Below are positions 11,870 through 24,234 of a DNA stretch of 64,000 bases, one piece after another. Every line of letters starts with the position of its first letter. Position 1 is the first letter of the stretch. The DNA is from Cephalotus follicularis (lineage: Eukaryota > Streptophyta > Magnoliopsida > Oxalidales > Cephalotaceae). The DNA lies in contig BDDD01000115.1 in the NCBI GenBank assembly GCA_001972305.1, positions 248,001 to 312,000 of the forward strand, in the 5' to 3' direction. A program made the position numbers and the translations under genes. Under the pieces are notes generated by a model that worked only from the letters and a program-made list of their open reading frames with translations, was not told where the DNA came from and did no database searches.

Positions 11870-12605
11870 TGGTGCATTTGTTTACGTTAGGTGATAAGTG
11901 ACTGAATCTGAATGAACATTTGGTTGATACTGAATAATTAAGAAGCAGTAACTGAATACTGAATAGTGAATAGATAAAATTGTTTGATAACTGTGATAAT
12001 TAAAAGATCTGAATATGTATAATTTTTTATTTTGACTTTCTGGAATATATATTAAAGAATATATTGTTTTATAAAAATTAGAGTAAACTATAAATATTAG
12101 TTATTATTTCTGTTCTAACATAAAAGTATTCTTAAATTTATATTAATAACCGATGTAATATAAATAATTAATTTAAACATAATAATACTATTTATGATCA
12201 TGAGTAATTTCTTTTTTCATATTTCTATTTGTTATCACTTTTAACAGTTCATCCGACAATAAAATTAATTTAATAATAACGCAATGATAGTAGATAGTCT
12301 GATAGAGAATGAAAAAAACATTAAAAAACACAATTGTTGATTTATCATTTTAAAAATAGTATGAGGATATTTTGGTCTAAAAAATCAATCAGCACTTACT
12401 CTCTTATGATAACGTAATGATAGTACATAGTCTGATAGAGAATGAAAAAATATCTACCATTTTAAAAATAGTATGAGGATATTTTTGTTCTAAAAATCAA
12501 TCAGTACTTCCTCTTATCTAATAAGTAATGTAAATAATAATTTTTAGATAAGAAGTAATAAGTGATATTCATTACTTATTTTAAAACTCAAACAAATACA
12601 CTTAT
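11870..12605. mobile_element. MITE-like element with internal duplication
   Basis: Ends near GTGGTGCATTTGTTTACG on the left and CAAACAAATACAC on the right, an imperfect inverted pair like that of the intron 1 insertion in gene A. There is no coding capacity. An internal direct repeat of about 115 bp (12277-12401 and 12410-12518) begins ATAACG.AATGATAGTA.ATAG and ends in TCAATCAG.ACTT. Exact borders and target-site duplication are not certain. Confidence 0.45.
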
Positions 12606-12828
12606 TAGATATTTTATTTATTTATCTAACATAAATAATAATAAATACTTCAATAAATGAAATCAAATATACTCTTGGTATTCAAATCGTAACACTCTTC
12701 TTAGATATCCTATTTTATCGGTGGTGTTGTCATGAATGACGAAAATTAAAATAACAATATTAAAATAATTTATCCACTCATTGGCAGCATCTGGTGACAT
12801 AGCATGTCATGATCAGTTTGTATGAAAT
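12606..12828. other. A+T-rich spacer
   Basis: No gene or clear repeat seen. It separates the MITE-like element from the repeated flank. Confidence 0.4.
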
Positions 12829-13710
12829 ACAAAGATGCCAATCGTTTTAATCTTCACATGGTCCCAGTACTTAATTGTCCTCATTTTGTCATCTAAGTTT
12901 TGATTGGATTATGGGACAAATATCAATAGAAAATTAATTAATTTAAAAACAAAGAACTCATCATTGCCAAAAAATGTGTTATCAAAAATTTATATTCATA
13001 TAAATAATTATAAATTTCTTGCTTCAACTTAATATTAATAAAACAAAAATAAGAGTCATAAAAAAAACAAAAGGAGAAAAATAAAAATGACACTTTGAGG
13101 CTTGAAACAAGTTTTAGTAATTTTTTTACTAAAACAAAACAGATTGAATTTCCAGTATTTAAGTGAAATATGCTAGATTTATATTTTGATCTTAATCCAA
13201 AAAAGGAATCAAATATTTGAAATGAACATTAATATGAGATAGTATTTATAAACATATTTTTTTAAACAAATTTAACTCTACCAATTAATACTACTTAAAG
13301 AAATTCTGGGTTTTTTTTAATTATGAGATAGGGAATACTTTATGAAAATTTTATCAAGTATTAATTTTTTTAAAAAAACAAACAATATTAGATGTTATAT
13401 ATAATCTATATTTACATAGTAATACATAAAAAGTAATGGTTCGTTATTTAAAAGTTGACATTTATGATCTCAAAACATCTTTAAAACACTGAAACCTAGA
13501 TCTCAAATATTGTCACATAAACTCCACGGATGTTTTTTATTTTATTATCAATCAACTGATCTTTAAATCCTATTTATAAGAAAAATACCATTCTAGCTTC
13601 CTCGCGTTTCAACGTTTTTAAATTTAACGCGTAATATTTTTTTTTTAATTAAACGTATTACATTTTAGATTTGTTCTAATTTTATGTTCTCGTTTAAATC
13701 AATTTTAACT
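12829..13710. repeat. Flank of the gene B unit, repeated at 33900-35425
   Basis: Collinear with 33900-34350 and 35070-35425: TTTTGATTGGATTATGGG, AACAATATTAGATGTTATAT, ACATTTTAGATTTGTTCT and others. It is non-coding. In the tandem array it lies 3' of gene B, so the other copy should have adjoined a third gene copy. Confidence 0.7.
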
Positions 13711-14419
13711 ATAAGCTCTGGAATGCTGAATTCATTGCAAGTGCATAGAATAGTTTCACTAATCTTACACATTGGTATAATATTATTGTTCTACTGTTGA
13801 AAAATTGCCTACTCACGAGGAGTCGTCTGGCAGCTGAGTCATGAGATTCACAGCTCATACTCATAGCATCTGTCTTCTGTAATAATCATGTCAATCTTCT
13901 TCTCTCTTTTTTCCCCTTGCCTAAGTCCCTGTGAGATTGGATAATGTGTAGATATTTGTTTGGGAAAGATATAATGAAAAGTAAAAAGATTTCTTCGTTC
14001 TTCTTTTGCACCAACAGCCCTTATATGTTGGTTTCAATGCAGATTATGGTGGGAACACAGTAATAGTCTGTTCGTTCTGGACAAAACCATGTAACAAAAC
14101 CATGTAAGCGGTTTTACATACTCCCTTAAGTTTCTAGCTCTCTCTCACTTCTACGTGCTTAAACTGAATTGGCTTGACATATTGGTTGACCTGAATGATT
14201 GCACATTAAAATTCTTAGATAAAAACAACCCATCATGTGACATATATACACACTAAAAGTATAAATACACATTATCAATTTTAAAAGTTTAACAATCATT
14301 GTTATTTTATAAACTTGATATATCTAAGAATCACTCGATTGCATAATGCAGTAGTCTTCTAATGTCATTTCTTCCTGTTGGCCTGTTGGGTCGTGAACCA
14401 TGTGGGCAGCGGTCACGAG
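13711..14419. other. Intergenic 3' of gene B
   Basis: No coding sequence recognised. It includes TCATGTGACATATATACAC and other A+T-rich stretches, and ends where similarity to the gene A unit begins. Confidence 0.45.
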
Positions 14420-14677
14420 CACTTCGACTTGTTGATTCATTGCTAGAAATGCCGTAGAACCAATAGTTCATTATCTAATGAATTTTCCGTAAACAGCTCC
14501 ATAAAAACATCAATATATCATACTAAACACAAAGAGTTCCTGGAGCTTATTTTATTCCCTAAACACAACCATAGTAGAACATAAGATCGCCACACCATAA
14601 ATGCATCCCTCAATGTAAGCTCATAAGGAGGATAGGAAACCATAACATCCACTTGATGTGCAAGATGAGCCAACAAG

Positions 14678-17281
14678 TCAAGGGACAAGCACTAGCTTCC
14701 CAATATGCTTGCTACTTTCTGTGAGCCGGTGAGCCTCTGCTGCTTCGGATAATGGAAAATACTTATATATAACAGGCTTCACCTTACCTTCTGCGATTGC
14801 AGGCCAAACATTTTTCTCCACCTCACTGACAATTTTTGCTTTGCTTTCTGTACTTCTAGTTCGCAAACTACCCGCTGCATACAACATCAAACGATATATA
14901 AAAATGAGAACTTGCCAAAATCTGTTCAGTGTTCCATGAAAGAGTACAGCTTACACACTCCAACACAGGATACGTCATTTCAGATGCCATGCTCTAACTT
15001 GCACAGGCATACGTTCATCTAGATAGTTGTATATATAATGAAGAGTACAAGCACTCACCCCCATTACCGAAAAAATTATAAACATTTTCGGATAGTAAAA
15101 AGTTTAAGATGTCATGCTGTCCTTGCATAGGTACTTGTTCATCTATATACTTTAATTAATAATGAAGCACTACCACAAAAATATAATAACCGTGGGCAAT
15201 TCATTTTATAAAAGAATGAGAAGACAGGCACACTAATTAACAGCACTTTGAATGAGAAAAACCAACTGTATCCAACTCAAAACCAACAGAAACAAAATCA
15301 GAGTAGATGGAGGGCCTTGGCGATACCTTGCACCGTGGCGCGCTTGGCGGACAGAGGTGCCAGATTTATTTCTGAGACCGCTCCACCCTGGAAGCCAATA
15401 ATAAAAAGCCTCCCATCAACACTTAAGCTGTCAAGGTTTTGCTGAAGGTAAGCCCCTCCAATACAGTCCAAAATGACATCAACACCTGAGGTTGAACATT
15501 ATGATTGAGGTCTTACGAGGGTGAACACATATATATATTAGTGTTTTAGTGTGTAAAACATACCTTTTCCAGCTGTTTCTTCCTTTACCCGTGCAGCGAA
15601 GTCCTCTGTCTTATAGTTGATACACACATCAGCTCCGAGACCCTTGCAAAAAGCTATCTTCTCCTCACTTCCTGGTGATTAACAAATAAAATATATGTAT
15701 AATCGAAACCAAATATATGAGGTAATAATAAATGGATAATATAAGACCTGCTGTGATAAAAACTGTTGCTCCTCGGTATTTAGCTATCTGGATTGCAAAG
15801 GTACCAATTCCGCTAGATCCCCCATGAACCTGAAATTTTGCAGTTGCCGGTTCATCAATTAAGCAACGCATCAGAAACTCCATGCAGATTAAAAGAAAAA
15901 AGACTAATAAATATATAAGTTAGATCAGGTGCGGTAAGAAATTGATTCTGAGTAACAACTTGAGATGAATGGTTAGTTCATTATCATAATGATTTTGGAT
16001 GCTACCCGCCTCTTCAAAAGGTAGATATGAATTAGACCCAATTTTGTGAATTGTTTAGCTTTAATGTAGAGTTTTCAATTTCATGGACTATAATAGTGGC
16101 TCACAACATCAACAATTACATATGTAGCACATGAAAAAATCAGATGCTCTTAGAGACTAAAATAATTTAAAACGTATGCATAGGGACCCATGTGAGTCAA
16201 AATAAATAATCATGATAATTGAAAAGAACCGATTTAAAACTTACCAAGAATTTTTCCCCTGCAGATAGCTTACTTGTCATAAAAGATGTTGACCAAACAG
16301 TGCATGCCACCTCCGGGAAACTAGCAGCATCTTTCAATGAGATACCAGGTGGAATAGGAAGAACCTGTCCGGCTGGAACAGACACTTTCTCTGCATAACC
16401 TCCTCCACTTAGAAGAGCACACACCTATGTACGACACAGTGTGTCATATGAATGCAGACTATACCATTCAATCACTTGGTTAAGCATTATATTGAAATAT
16501 CCTTCCTTTAGTCCTTAACACCCATCGAATCCTTTATTGTAAAACTACAACTTGGGGTCAGTCAAACATTCATGAAAATATCAATGATTGTCAAAAGCCC
16601 ATCAGCATCAAGCCCCTTGAAAACCCATCAGACAATTTGGGCAATCATAAAAATGCAGTAACAATGTAATAACCAGTTAAGCACTCTTAGTTCCAAGTTA
16701 TAAACTTTATAGCATGTGAACAAAATTCACATGGTGCTGCTTAAACCCATCCAAAATTTCATGAAAAAATGATATATATATATATTGATTAACCATAAAT
16801 ATTCTCAATTTCAATATTATAACCAAATTAACAAACACACACACACACACAAATATCTTAATCTTGAAAAAATCAACTACCGTAACAACACGTAATTGAA
16901 TACTTGCATGCTCAAAATTGGAAAGAAGGAAAAAAAAAACCACAATCAAAATTCTGTCTTTTTAATTTCAAGGTAATTAAACTAAGAGATGACCCACTTC
17001 CCAAAGCAAATCCATGGAATTGAGAGTACCTGGTCACCAACTTTCCAGTGAGAAACATGTTTGCCAACAGCTAGAATGGTGCCAGAACATTCAAGACCAA
17101 GGTAAGGGCTGGCACCCTTAGGTGCTGGGTATTGGCCTTTCCTCTGAGAGGTATCAGCCCTGTTCACTGCTGTGGCCTCCACGTTTATCAAAACTTCATC
17201 TTCTTTCATTTCTGGGTCTTCCACTTCCTGTATTTGCAGCACTTCTGGGTCCCCATATGTTGTTATAACTACTGCTTTCAT
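14678..17281 (-). CDS. NADPH:quinone oxidoreductase, PIG3-like (copy B), 6 exons
   Basis: Paralogue of the gene at 1959-4866. Exons are 17281-17030, 16424-16245, 15829-15748, 15671-15564, 15485-15327 and 14874-14678 (TGA at 14680-14678), with the same lengths and phases: 325 residues and no frame break. By hand count 15 residues differ from copy A: I4V, G11D, K33N, M45S and T57A in exon 1, none in exons 2 and 3, one in exon 4, three in exon 5 and six in exon 6. At the end of exon 5 this copy has LAPLSAKR where copy A has LAHLFAKR; the proline form looks closer to the family. The GGSSGIG nucleotide loop (147-153) and GroES-like domain are intact. A MITE sits about 80-490 bp upstream of the ATG, so expression may differ between the two. 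Function is inferred from the family. Confidence 0.93.
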
Positions 17282-17363
17282 CTCTTCAAGTTTTTCAGTC
17301 TTAAGATGTCTGTATATACTATTTAGAGTTTAGACTAAACCTTCTCTCTCTCTCTTTTTTTAA

Positions 17364-17770
17364 GAATAAAATTGACTCTAAATAGGTTGGAATTAACTAT
17401 TTCAATCATTTATAATTTAAATTAATTACGACTAATAATTTGTAAATTTAATAATTGAATTTAATTTTTTATTAATTATGATTAATTATTAAATCAATCA
17501 AAAAAATTTAACTATTATAATTTTACATGTTTCTTCCAAATAATTAAAGACCGTAAGAGTAATTATTTGTAATCGTTAAATTATTTTGTACAAACATATA
17601 AAAATATAATAGTTAGAAATTTTTTATTGACTTGAAAATTGATAAATATGATTTTCATGAATAAAAAATCAAATTCAACGGTTGAATTTATAAATTATTA
17701 ATTACAATTAGTCTAAATTATTAAGGGTTTGAAGAATTAAAATCTAGATTGGAGCCAAATTTTTATTTAA
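17364..17770. mobile_element. MITE in the upstream region of gene B
   Basis: Absent from the matching place upstream of gene A, where CTTCTC..TTTTTTTATTTATAG runs straight on to CAACTAGAGAGGCAAAAT. The inserted DNA has long inverted arms: about 17395-17460 pairs with about 17675-17740 (ACTAATAATTTGTAAATT against AATTTATAAATTATTAATT), and the tips AATAAAATTGACTC and GGAGCCAAATTTTTATT are inverted. It has no ORF. Borders are good to a few bases. Confidence 0.65.
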
Positions 17771-18511
17771 TAATTTGTAATATCAACTAGGGAGGCAAAA
17801 TAATTGTCAAAAAAAAAAAACGGTGAAAATGATTGAAAAAGAGTAGAACACGAAAGTATGAAATGCAACATTTGCCTCTAATTATGATTTCAGTTAAGTT
17901 ACACACAATTTAGTTCTTAACTTATCGAGAGGTTACTTACAAATAGTCAATGAAATCAATATTTATATCACTCATTAATCATAGTTCAATAATTCGATAC
18001 TCAGGTTACTTACTGTCTCATACTTAACAATATTTCATCGCACCTATATCGAGACCAAAACTAATAAGATCATCGGAGAGGACTTGTTTATATTATTCCA
18101 TATCTCTTCTAAATCATCTTCCATCAATTACAGATTCATAGCATTGACTGTTTAATTTCTTTTTAATTGGTTTACATGTAACTTAAATCTAAAGTTAAAC
18201 TAGGACAACCTATTGCATAATTTGAACATTTTTAATTAATTATTTATTTATATAGGAAATGTTATGATGAAACTATTATTGTTATAACTTTGAATATATT
18301 ATTTGTTATTTTGGACTGTAAAAGGTTTGTTTTCATGATAGTTTTTTTATTTAAATTTTGTGTTTAGTTTGAAATTATTTTTTTGATTTTTCGAGTTTTC
18401 TTTTTAGAGTTGTTGAATACATACTTAAAAAAAAATTATATACTATTACTGATGAAAAAAAATTATATACTATTATTGATGAATATATTGACTTCACGTA
18501 TCATTAGATAA
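17771..18511. other. Upstream flank of gene B up to the copia element
   Basis: The duplicated flank ends at about 18410. A short direct repeat follows (AAAAAAATTATATACTATTA twice, 18427-18475). No gene is visible. Confidence 0.45.
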
Positions 18512-19453
18512 TGTAATGACTTATCTCAAAAGATAGATAGCCTGTGTATATTGTATTTATATATATTAACTTTTCAATATATGACAAAATACAAGAGAGA
18601 AAATATTCTCTTCATAACAGAATTCTATTATGCAAAGTATACAAGAAACGTGTTGACGATTAAGTCTCAATCCTTGTTTTGATGATAACATATTTGCATC
18701 TAACTAATTTACTTGATGTGTAAGGAATTACAAGTTGAATATCAAAGTCTAAAACCTATCTGCAGAAAAAGAAGTTGACTCCTTTCCAAATAGCATCGAC
18801 GTCTTTTGTACAGAATTAACTGCAAAGAAGACATCGTCCTCCCAGTAATGGCATCGACGTCCGTACCAAAAGACATAATTATCTACATCAATCACACAAC
18901 ATCAAGAGAAATCCAATTCAAGCTCTCTAGTGTGCAAAAAGCTCAAAGTGCTCTACATTGTTCAACAAGGCTTCTAAGCTTCATTCTTTGAGTATATCTG
19001 AGTGTTTCATTTTGTGAGCTATATTTATTCACATCAACCTATTTAAGAGGTTCTTGTAAACACTTTCATATTACTTGTAAAAGAGGAGATTCCTCTAAGG
19101 CTTTGAGGTCAAAGTCTTGTGATTGAGGTCAATCACGAATTTGTGAGGCGTAACGATTTGCTGCCTTAAATCAAATCGAGATAGTGGAAACTCAAGGAGC
19201 TCCCTTGGAAAAAGTGGACGTAGGCAAGAGTTAGCCGAACCACTCTAAATTTCGGAGAAGTTTTTCTTTCCTTGTCTCTTTACATTTAAAGTTTTTAAAT
19301 TTCCGCATATTCTTCAATATTCAATTCACCCCCCCTCTTGTATATTACAAGAGTGTTTTATTTCAAAACGGAATAAAGAATGATTCTTATTTGCCAATGA
19401 ATTTACAGTGATAGTGAGGTAGCTTCTAGTGTATTCTTAGCTGATGTGTCTCA
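18512..19453 (-). repeat. Copia 3' LTR with a solo LTR inside
   Basis: TGTAATGACTTATCTCAAAAG at 18512 matches TGTAATGGCTTATCTCAAAAG at 33549. The match continues to 18650, resumes at 19366, and ends at GCTGATGTGTCTCA (19453). Without the insertion the LTR is about 220 bp. Confidence 0.8.
18651..19365 (+). mobile_element. Short SIRE-like solo LTR
   Basis: Starts TGTTGACGATTAAG and ends TTTTATTTCA, flanked by the exact 5 bp duplication AAACG (18646-18650 and 19366-19370). It carries SIRE-type signatures: TTTTGATGATAACATA, AAAAAGTGGACGTAGGCAAG, AGCCGAACCACTCTAAA and CAATTCACCCCCCCTCTTG. The uninterrupted sequence is present in the other copia LTR, which confirms the insertion. It is unusually short for this family (715 bp). 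Confidence 0.85.
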
Positions 19454-19758
19454 AACTCAACGTTCCATGAAGAAGCTGCAGTTTGGATCTCAAGAAGTTA
19501 AAACGGGTAGAAGAGAGACCCTTGATAAGAATGTCCGCTAGCTGATCACTTTTTGAAATAAATTGAACTTGAAGGCTTCCTTTTGCAACTTTATCCCGTA
19601 TAAAATGAAAATCTATTTCTATATGTTTCGTTCGTGCATGAAACACGGGATTAGCGGTAAGATAAGTGGCACCAATGTTGTCGCACCAAAGGATTGGAGG
19701 TGAATCAAGTGGAATACCCATTTCAGAGAATAAGGATTGTAACCATGTAAGCTCTGTG
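19454..19758 (-). pseudogene. Copia RNase H C-terminal fragment
   Basis: Minus strand: TELTWLQSLFSEMGIPL, WCDNIGATYLTANPVFHART, KHIEIDFHFIRDKV and SDQLADILIKGLSSTRF, the end of the copia RNase H domain with its catalytic-region Asp in WCDN. The last codons overlap the 3' LTR. The upstream part of the same domain lies at 28191-28248, on the other side of the hAT insertion. It is fragmentary. Confidence 0.85.
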
Positions 19759-20413
19759 TAGGGTTGCAAATGGGCAGGTTAAAACCGTGAACCGGCCCGA
19801 ACCGTGTGCCACGTGGCTGGTTCATGGTTAAATCGATCCTCGAATGCGGTCCGGTCCGGTTCAGGGCGTTAGGAACCGTTGAACCGGCCAGGACCGTGAA
19901 CAAGACCGGACCGTGATATTGGCGTCAACGCGTAGGATATTGGCGTCAACGTTGAGGGCTAGAACATGAATTGTTTTAGGATGATCATCGTCTATGCGCT
20001 GGGAATTGTATTTTTGGCGTCAACTCCAATATTGAGACGTCAACACCAAAGGTGCAAATCAAATAGAAAGCGGCTAATGGAGTCAACGGGAAGAACCATT
20101 GAAGTTAACGCACAAGGTCATTGACGTCAACACTAAGACTAAGCGTCGACGCCAACAAACAGACAAAAATAACGGCTAGTTTTTAGTGCATATTTTATTC
20201 TTGGCAAATCCAAAACTTTCCTAAAGTGATTCCAACGGCTATATTCAATATGAAGACTATAAATAAAGGTTGAATCACTGAAGAACAACAACAATCAACA
20301 TCAATCAGCATTGAAATCAATTTTTGTCAAAATTATAGAGATTTATTCTACTACATTGCCTTATAATGTATTAACTTTTATAATTTATCATCTTACTTAT
20401 TTTTTAATTATTA

Positions 20414-22566
20414 GTTAATTACATATATCAATTATAATTGATTCAACATCAAGAGCAAGGAAACAAGCAAGGAGGACCGAGAAGGTGGGTTCTACATCCA
20501 CCACCGCGTTCGACTTGGCGGATGTGGAACTTCCTTCTGACGACGATGAAATGGCCCACATGATGCAACAACCTCCTCTACCTGGTGATAAATTTTTTAA
20601 CTTGGATGAAGATACGCCATCGGATGCTACAATCGGTGGAACATCCCTACAATCCGAGAAGAATGATCCTAACAAAGGGGGGAAACAAAAATCCGGCATA
20701 TGGAAGCACATGGAGATTAGAGATGTCGGTAATGTGAAAAAACGAGTCTTTTGCAAGGTATATAAGACTAAGGATTATGCTTATACAAGTGAGGGTGGCA
20801 CGAGAACTTACAAGAGGCATTTAGTAAAATGCTTGGAACAACATGGTGTTAAAGGTTCGGCCCAAACCCAACTCTAATTTAGTCAAGTCAGTGGTGATAA
20901 TAAATTACTTACTTTTAGATTTACCGATGAAAATTATAGAAGAAAATTAATTTATTGTATTATAGTAAATGAATTACCATTTTCCCATATTGACTCAGTT
21001 TTTTTCCGTGATCTAGTACATGAAGGACTTAATCCTCAGGCGAAATTATATTCAAGAACTACATTTAAAAGTGATTTTCTTATTATTTATGAAGAACACA
21101 AGGCTAAATTAATTTTTTCATTTACAAATATTTCTACTTTTTTTTCTCACGTATGATGTTTGGAGCACAAGCACGAGAAATTTTTTTATTTGTATAACTA
21201 CACATTATATTGACGAAAACTGGTTATTACAAAAAAGAATTATTGCATTTAAAAATTTGGATTATCCTCACACCGGTCATAATATAGGTACCTTTGTAAT
21301 AGAAACAACTCGTGAGTTTGAAATTGAGGAAAAAAAATTTCTATTAGTTTTGATAATGCTACTAATAATGATGCTGTTGTTAGACAATTAAGAGGTTTTT
21401 TTGATCCCATATTAAATGGTAAATTATTTCATGTTATATGTGTATGTCATATTATTAATTTGATTGTTCAAAATGGTTTACTTTTTGTTGGAGAATAAGT
21501 ACAAAAAATTACAAGTATTATTACCTTTATAGCCCAATCGGGTGTAAGAAAACAAACATTTAAACAACTTTGTAATGAATGTGGTTTGAAATATAAAAAT
21601 TTGATACATGTTGTGACACATAGGTGGAATTCTACTTATGAAATATTGTTGCGTGCTTATGAATTTAGATTACCAATAAATGCATTCATAGGTATGCATA
21701 TGACTGCATATTCTTCTTATTCTGAAATATCTGATAGAGATTGGACAACTTGTTATGTTATGACCCAATTTTTAGAAAAATTTAAAGAATTGACTGATCT
21801 ATTTTCTGGTTCTTATTATATAACAACAAATTTAGTCGTTGGTAAATTATTGGAAATTTGTGAAGTTTTTACTAAATATAGGGTGGAAAATAATTTTATA
21901 GATATTTGTGATGTGATGGAAGAAAAATTCCTAAAATATTGGGAAACAATTCCACATTTATTTTGTTTGGCTGCTATAATGGATCATAGAATAAAATTAC
22001 AAGGTATGTTATTCATTGCAAACAAATGTCATATATGCATGAGCAAAGGTAATCCAATACAATTAGATGGTAATGAGATTACTCAATTGTTACATGATGT
22101 ATTTGATACATATATTAAAAAATATAGTGTTGGAAATGAATATCAAGAAAATGTTAGTAGTAGTGGTAATGATCTCATATATTTTTTTGATAGAATTGCT
22201 TATGGAGTTGCTAGTAGTAGTAGTAGTATGGTTAATACAAATACTGAACTACAACATTACCTTAATACTAATATTCAGTTCATTAATAAAGAAGATAGAG
22301 CGTCCTTAGATCTTTTACAATGGTGGCAAAAACAACATACTTTTTGTCCAATTCTTTCTATAATGGCACGTGATATACTAACAGCTCATGTGTCCACAGT
22401 AGTATCCGAATCTGCTTTTTCTGCAGGTGATAGGGTTTTAAATGAGAGAAGAGGTCGGTTGAAAGCAGAAACAATGGAGATTTGTGTTTGCTTGAAAGAT
22501 TGGATCATTCAAGATAGGAGGATTCAAAAAATTATAGACGAAGATAGCGGTAGTAGTGACGAATAA
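20414..22566 (+). pseudogene. hAT transposase, several breaks
   Basis: The N-terminal frame (to 20877) has an acidic start and a degenerate BED-type zinc finger (FCKVYKTKDY, then GGTRTYKRHLVKC) in which the second cysteine is tyrosine. The likely start codon before DSTSRARK reads ATT rather than ATG. The middle part (20878-21585) has stops and frame changes but keeps FDNATNND and HVICVCHIINLIVQNGL, blocks around the second acidic residue and the HC pair. The last frame (21586-22566) is long: THRWNSTYEILLRAYEF, then LDLLQWWQKQ, and the dimerisation core TVVSESAFSAGDRVLNERRGRL. The product would have moved this element. TAA at 22564-22566 ends the frame, but a conserved module continues in frame beyond it. 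Confidence 0.85.
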
Positions 22567-22785
22567 AACTACATCGCCAAGAATTTGAGGAAGATGAACA
22601 GAAAGATGGACAATATGTGAGAGGAGTTTCTTGACCTTTTTGACGATCAGCACATAAGACAAAGGAGACTTGAGAAAAAGTTGATTGCCAAAGGAATTAT
22701 TGAAGCTGCTGATAACATCTGCTCGTCTGAAGAAGACGAATCGGAAGAAGAATTGACTGTTTTTTTATATGTACTTAACTTTTGA
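22567..22785 (+). pseudogene. C-terminal module in frame behind the hAT transposase
   Basis: Reading on in the transposase frame after its TAA gives NLRKMNRKMDN, a TGA, then FLDLFDDQHI, RRLEKKLIAKGIIEAAD and an acidic SSEEDESEEE end. The same module ends the minus-strand protein at 26386-27555 (KKMDNLREVLDLFDD, RRLAKKMIAKGLIEAAD, SSSEEE). It is a helical, charged tail of unknown function. Either the transposase once had this tail, or the segment is a partial inverted copy of the other gene. Confidence 0.65.
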
Positions 22786-23134
22786 TGTTTTTTTGACGTT
22801 CAAATATTAAACTGTAATCTTATTGAATTCAATTGATGTTTTGATTTTAAAAAAGCTACATATCTTTATTCACATTGATGCGTAAGTATGGAGTTGATAT
22901 GGATGTCATTTGTGTTGACTCCTTTTACTTTTTGCGTTAACATTCAAGTCAGTATCTGCATTGTGCTTTCTTCTGCGTTGACGTCTAAAAATGGCGTTGA
23001 CGTTTTACTCATCGGTGTTGACGCTAAAAATGCTTAACGTTAACGTCCAAAGCTATTGTCAAAAATTTCACCTTTTGGCGTTGACGTCTTACTTAGGACG
23101 TTGACATGGATAATGAAATTCCCAGCACGTCGAC
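22786..23134. promoter_or_regulatory. GTTGACGTC motif cluster (internal)
   Basis: Repeated GCGTTGACGTC, GTGTTGACTCC, GGTGTTGACGC and ACGTTGACAT at irregular spacing. The same motifs, mostly inverted, occur near both ends of the hAT element (19915-20165 and 27705-28000). hAT transposases bind short subterminal repeats, so these may be binding sites; that role is inference. The cluster is cut by the LTR at 23135 and resumes at 25819-25850. Confidence 0.45.
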
Positions 23135-23178
23135 TGACACGACCCGTCCCTTTAACCGTAACCCTAACCGACAAGTCG

Positions 23179-23256
23179 TGCATTATGAAGGACTAGCTTC
23201 CCAGGAGGTCACCCATTAAGGAATTTCTCTAACTCAAGCACGCTTAACTTTAAAGT
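23179..23256 (-). repeat. 5S rRNA-like sequence in the LTR
   Basis: On the minus strand, AGTTAAGCGTGCTTG and ATGGGTGACCTCCTGGGAAG match the 3' half of plant 5S rRNA including the box C region. The part between them is diverged and the 5' half is missing, so it is not a functional 5S gene. Related 5S-derived blocks are known from Cassandra-type elements and some other plant LTRs. Confidence 0.75.
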
Positions 23257-24234
23257 TTTTTATATTGACTTGTCCATTAGAATATTTCATCTACTTTAAC
23301 CATATATTCAACATTTGTTCTTTAAACATATTACCACAAGATTCACTATTTAATTCCATTCCTGACCTCCTTAACCCTATTAACATCGTTTTAATACGAT
23401 AATCCTTTTATACTCATAACCATTTTGGTATATCTAAATTTTTGTCCATTTTAATAGGGTGAAATTTCTGCAGAAAAACTGCAAGAGTTCCCCCTAAAAA
23501 TGGACATTTCCCAAATTTTTTACCTGTATAAAAAGACAGTTTATAATATCCACACTCCCGGAAAAGGACTCAGCAGTTCATCCTTATTCTATTCATCACA
23601 GGCTTATCAAAATTTGCCTTATTTCATCATAACCACTATACTATCATATAATTCTAAAAAGGAGGTCACTAACTAAAAAATAACAATAATAAAGAAAATA
23701 TATACAACCCCAAAAATATGCCCAATGTATGCATGTGAAGCTGGCTATAAGTGCCAGTAAATGGCGCCGGACCTGTGGTCTACCTCAAAAAATCACTACT
23801 CCTGAACTGGTGGATCAGCTGGATGGTCCACCGTCGCCTCAACTGAAAAATTAAAACAATAAGGGGGTTAGTCCAAATGACTAGTGAGTGAGAACAAAGC
23901 ATTCACTGGTGCATCCATCAAAAATTGGATGCGCTGAAAGGAATATGCCATGATCGAGAATATAAATCCATATTGGGTAGAAATAATAAGTAAAAAAAAA
24001 AAATGAAAGACTATCATGGCTCCATAAAAGAACGCTCAAACAATAACATAAGAATCAGTGGAAAAATATCAAAGATCAAATCAATACACTACCAAGCGAT
24101 AGGCTAACAATAAAATCAGTACGCAAGAATATCAAGAATTTAGACATGATCATCAATAATAATCAAAGTAATGTGCCCATAAAAACAGTATGATATTCAA
24201 GAAATACTGGTACACTTGTCATCGTCTCATATCA

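Larger units (their letters stand above)
14420..18410 (-). repeat. Tandem duplication unit 2 (gene B and flanks)
   Basis: Second copy of the block at 1700-5640. Exons, introns and flanks align throughout. Differences are the lack of the 0.34 kb insertion in intron 1, a MITE at about 17364-17770, and point changes concentrated in the first and last exons. Confidence 0.85.

Noticed and set aside
23179..23256. Functional 5S rRNA gene
   Set aside because: Only the 3' half is recognisable, the middle is diverged, and there is no T-run terminator at the expected place. It is annotated as 5S-like repeat instead.
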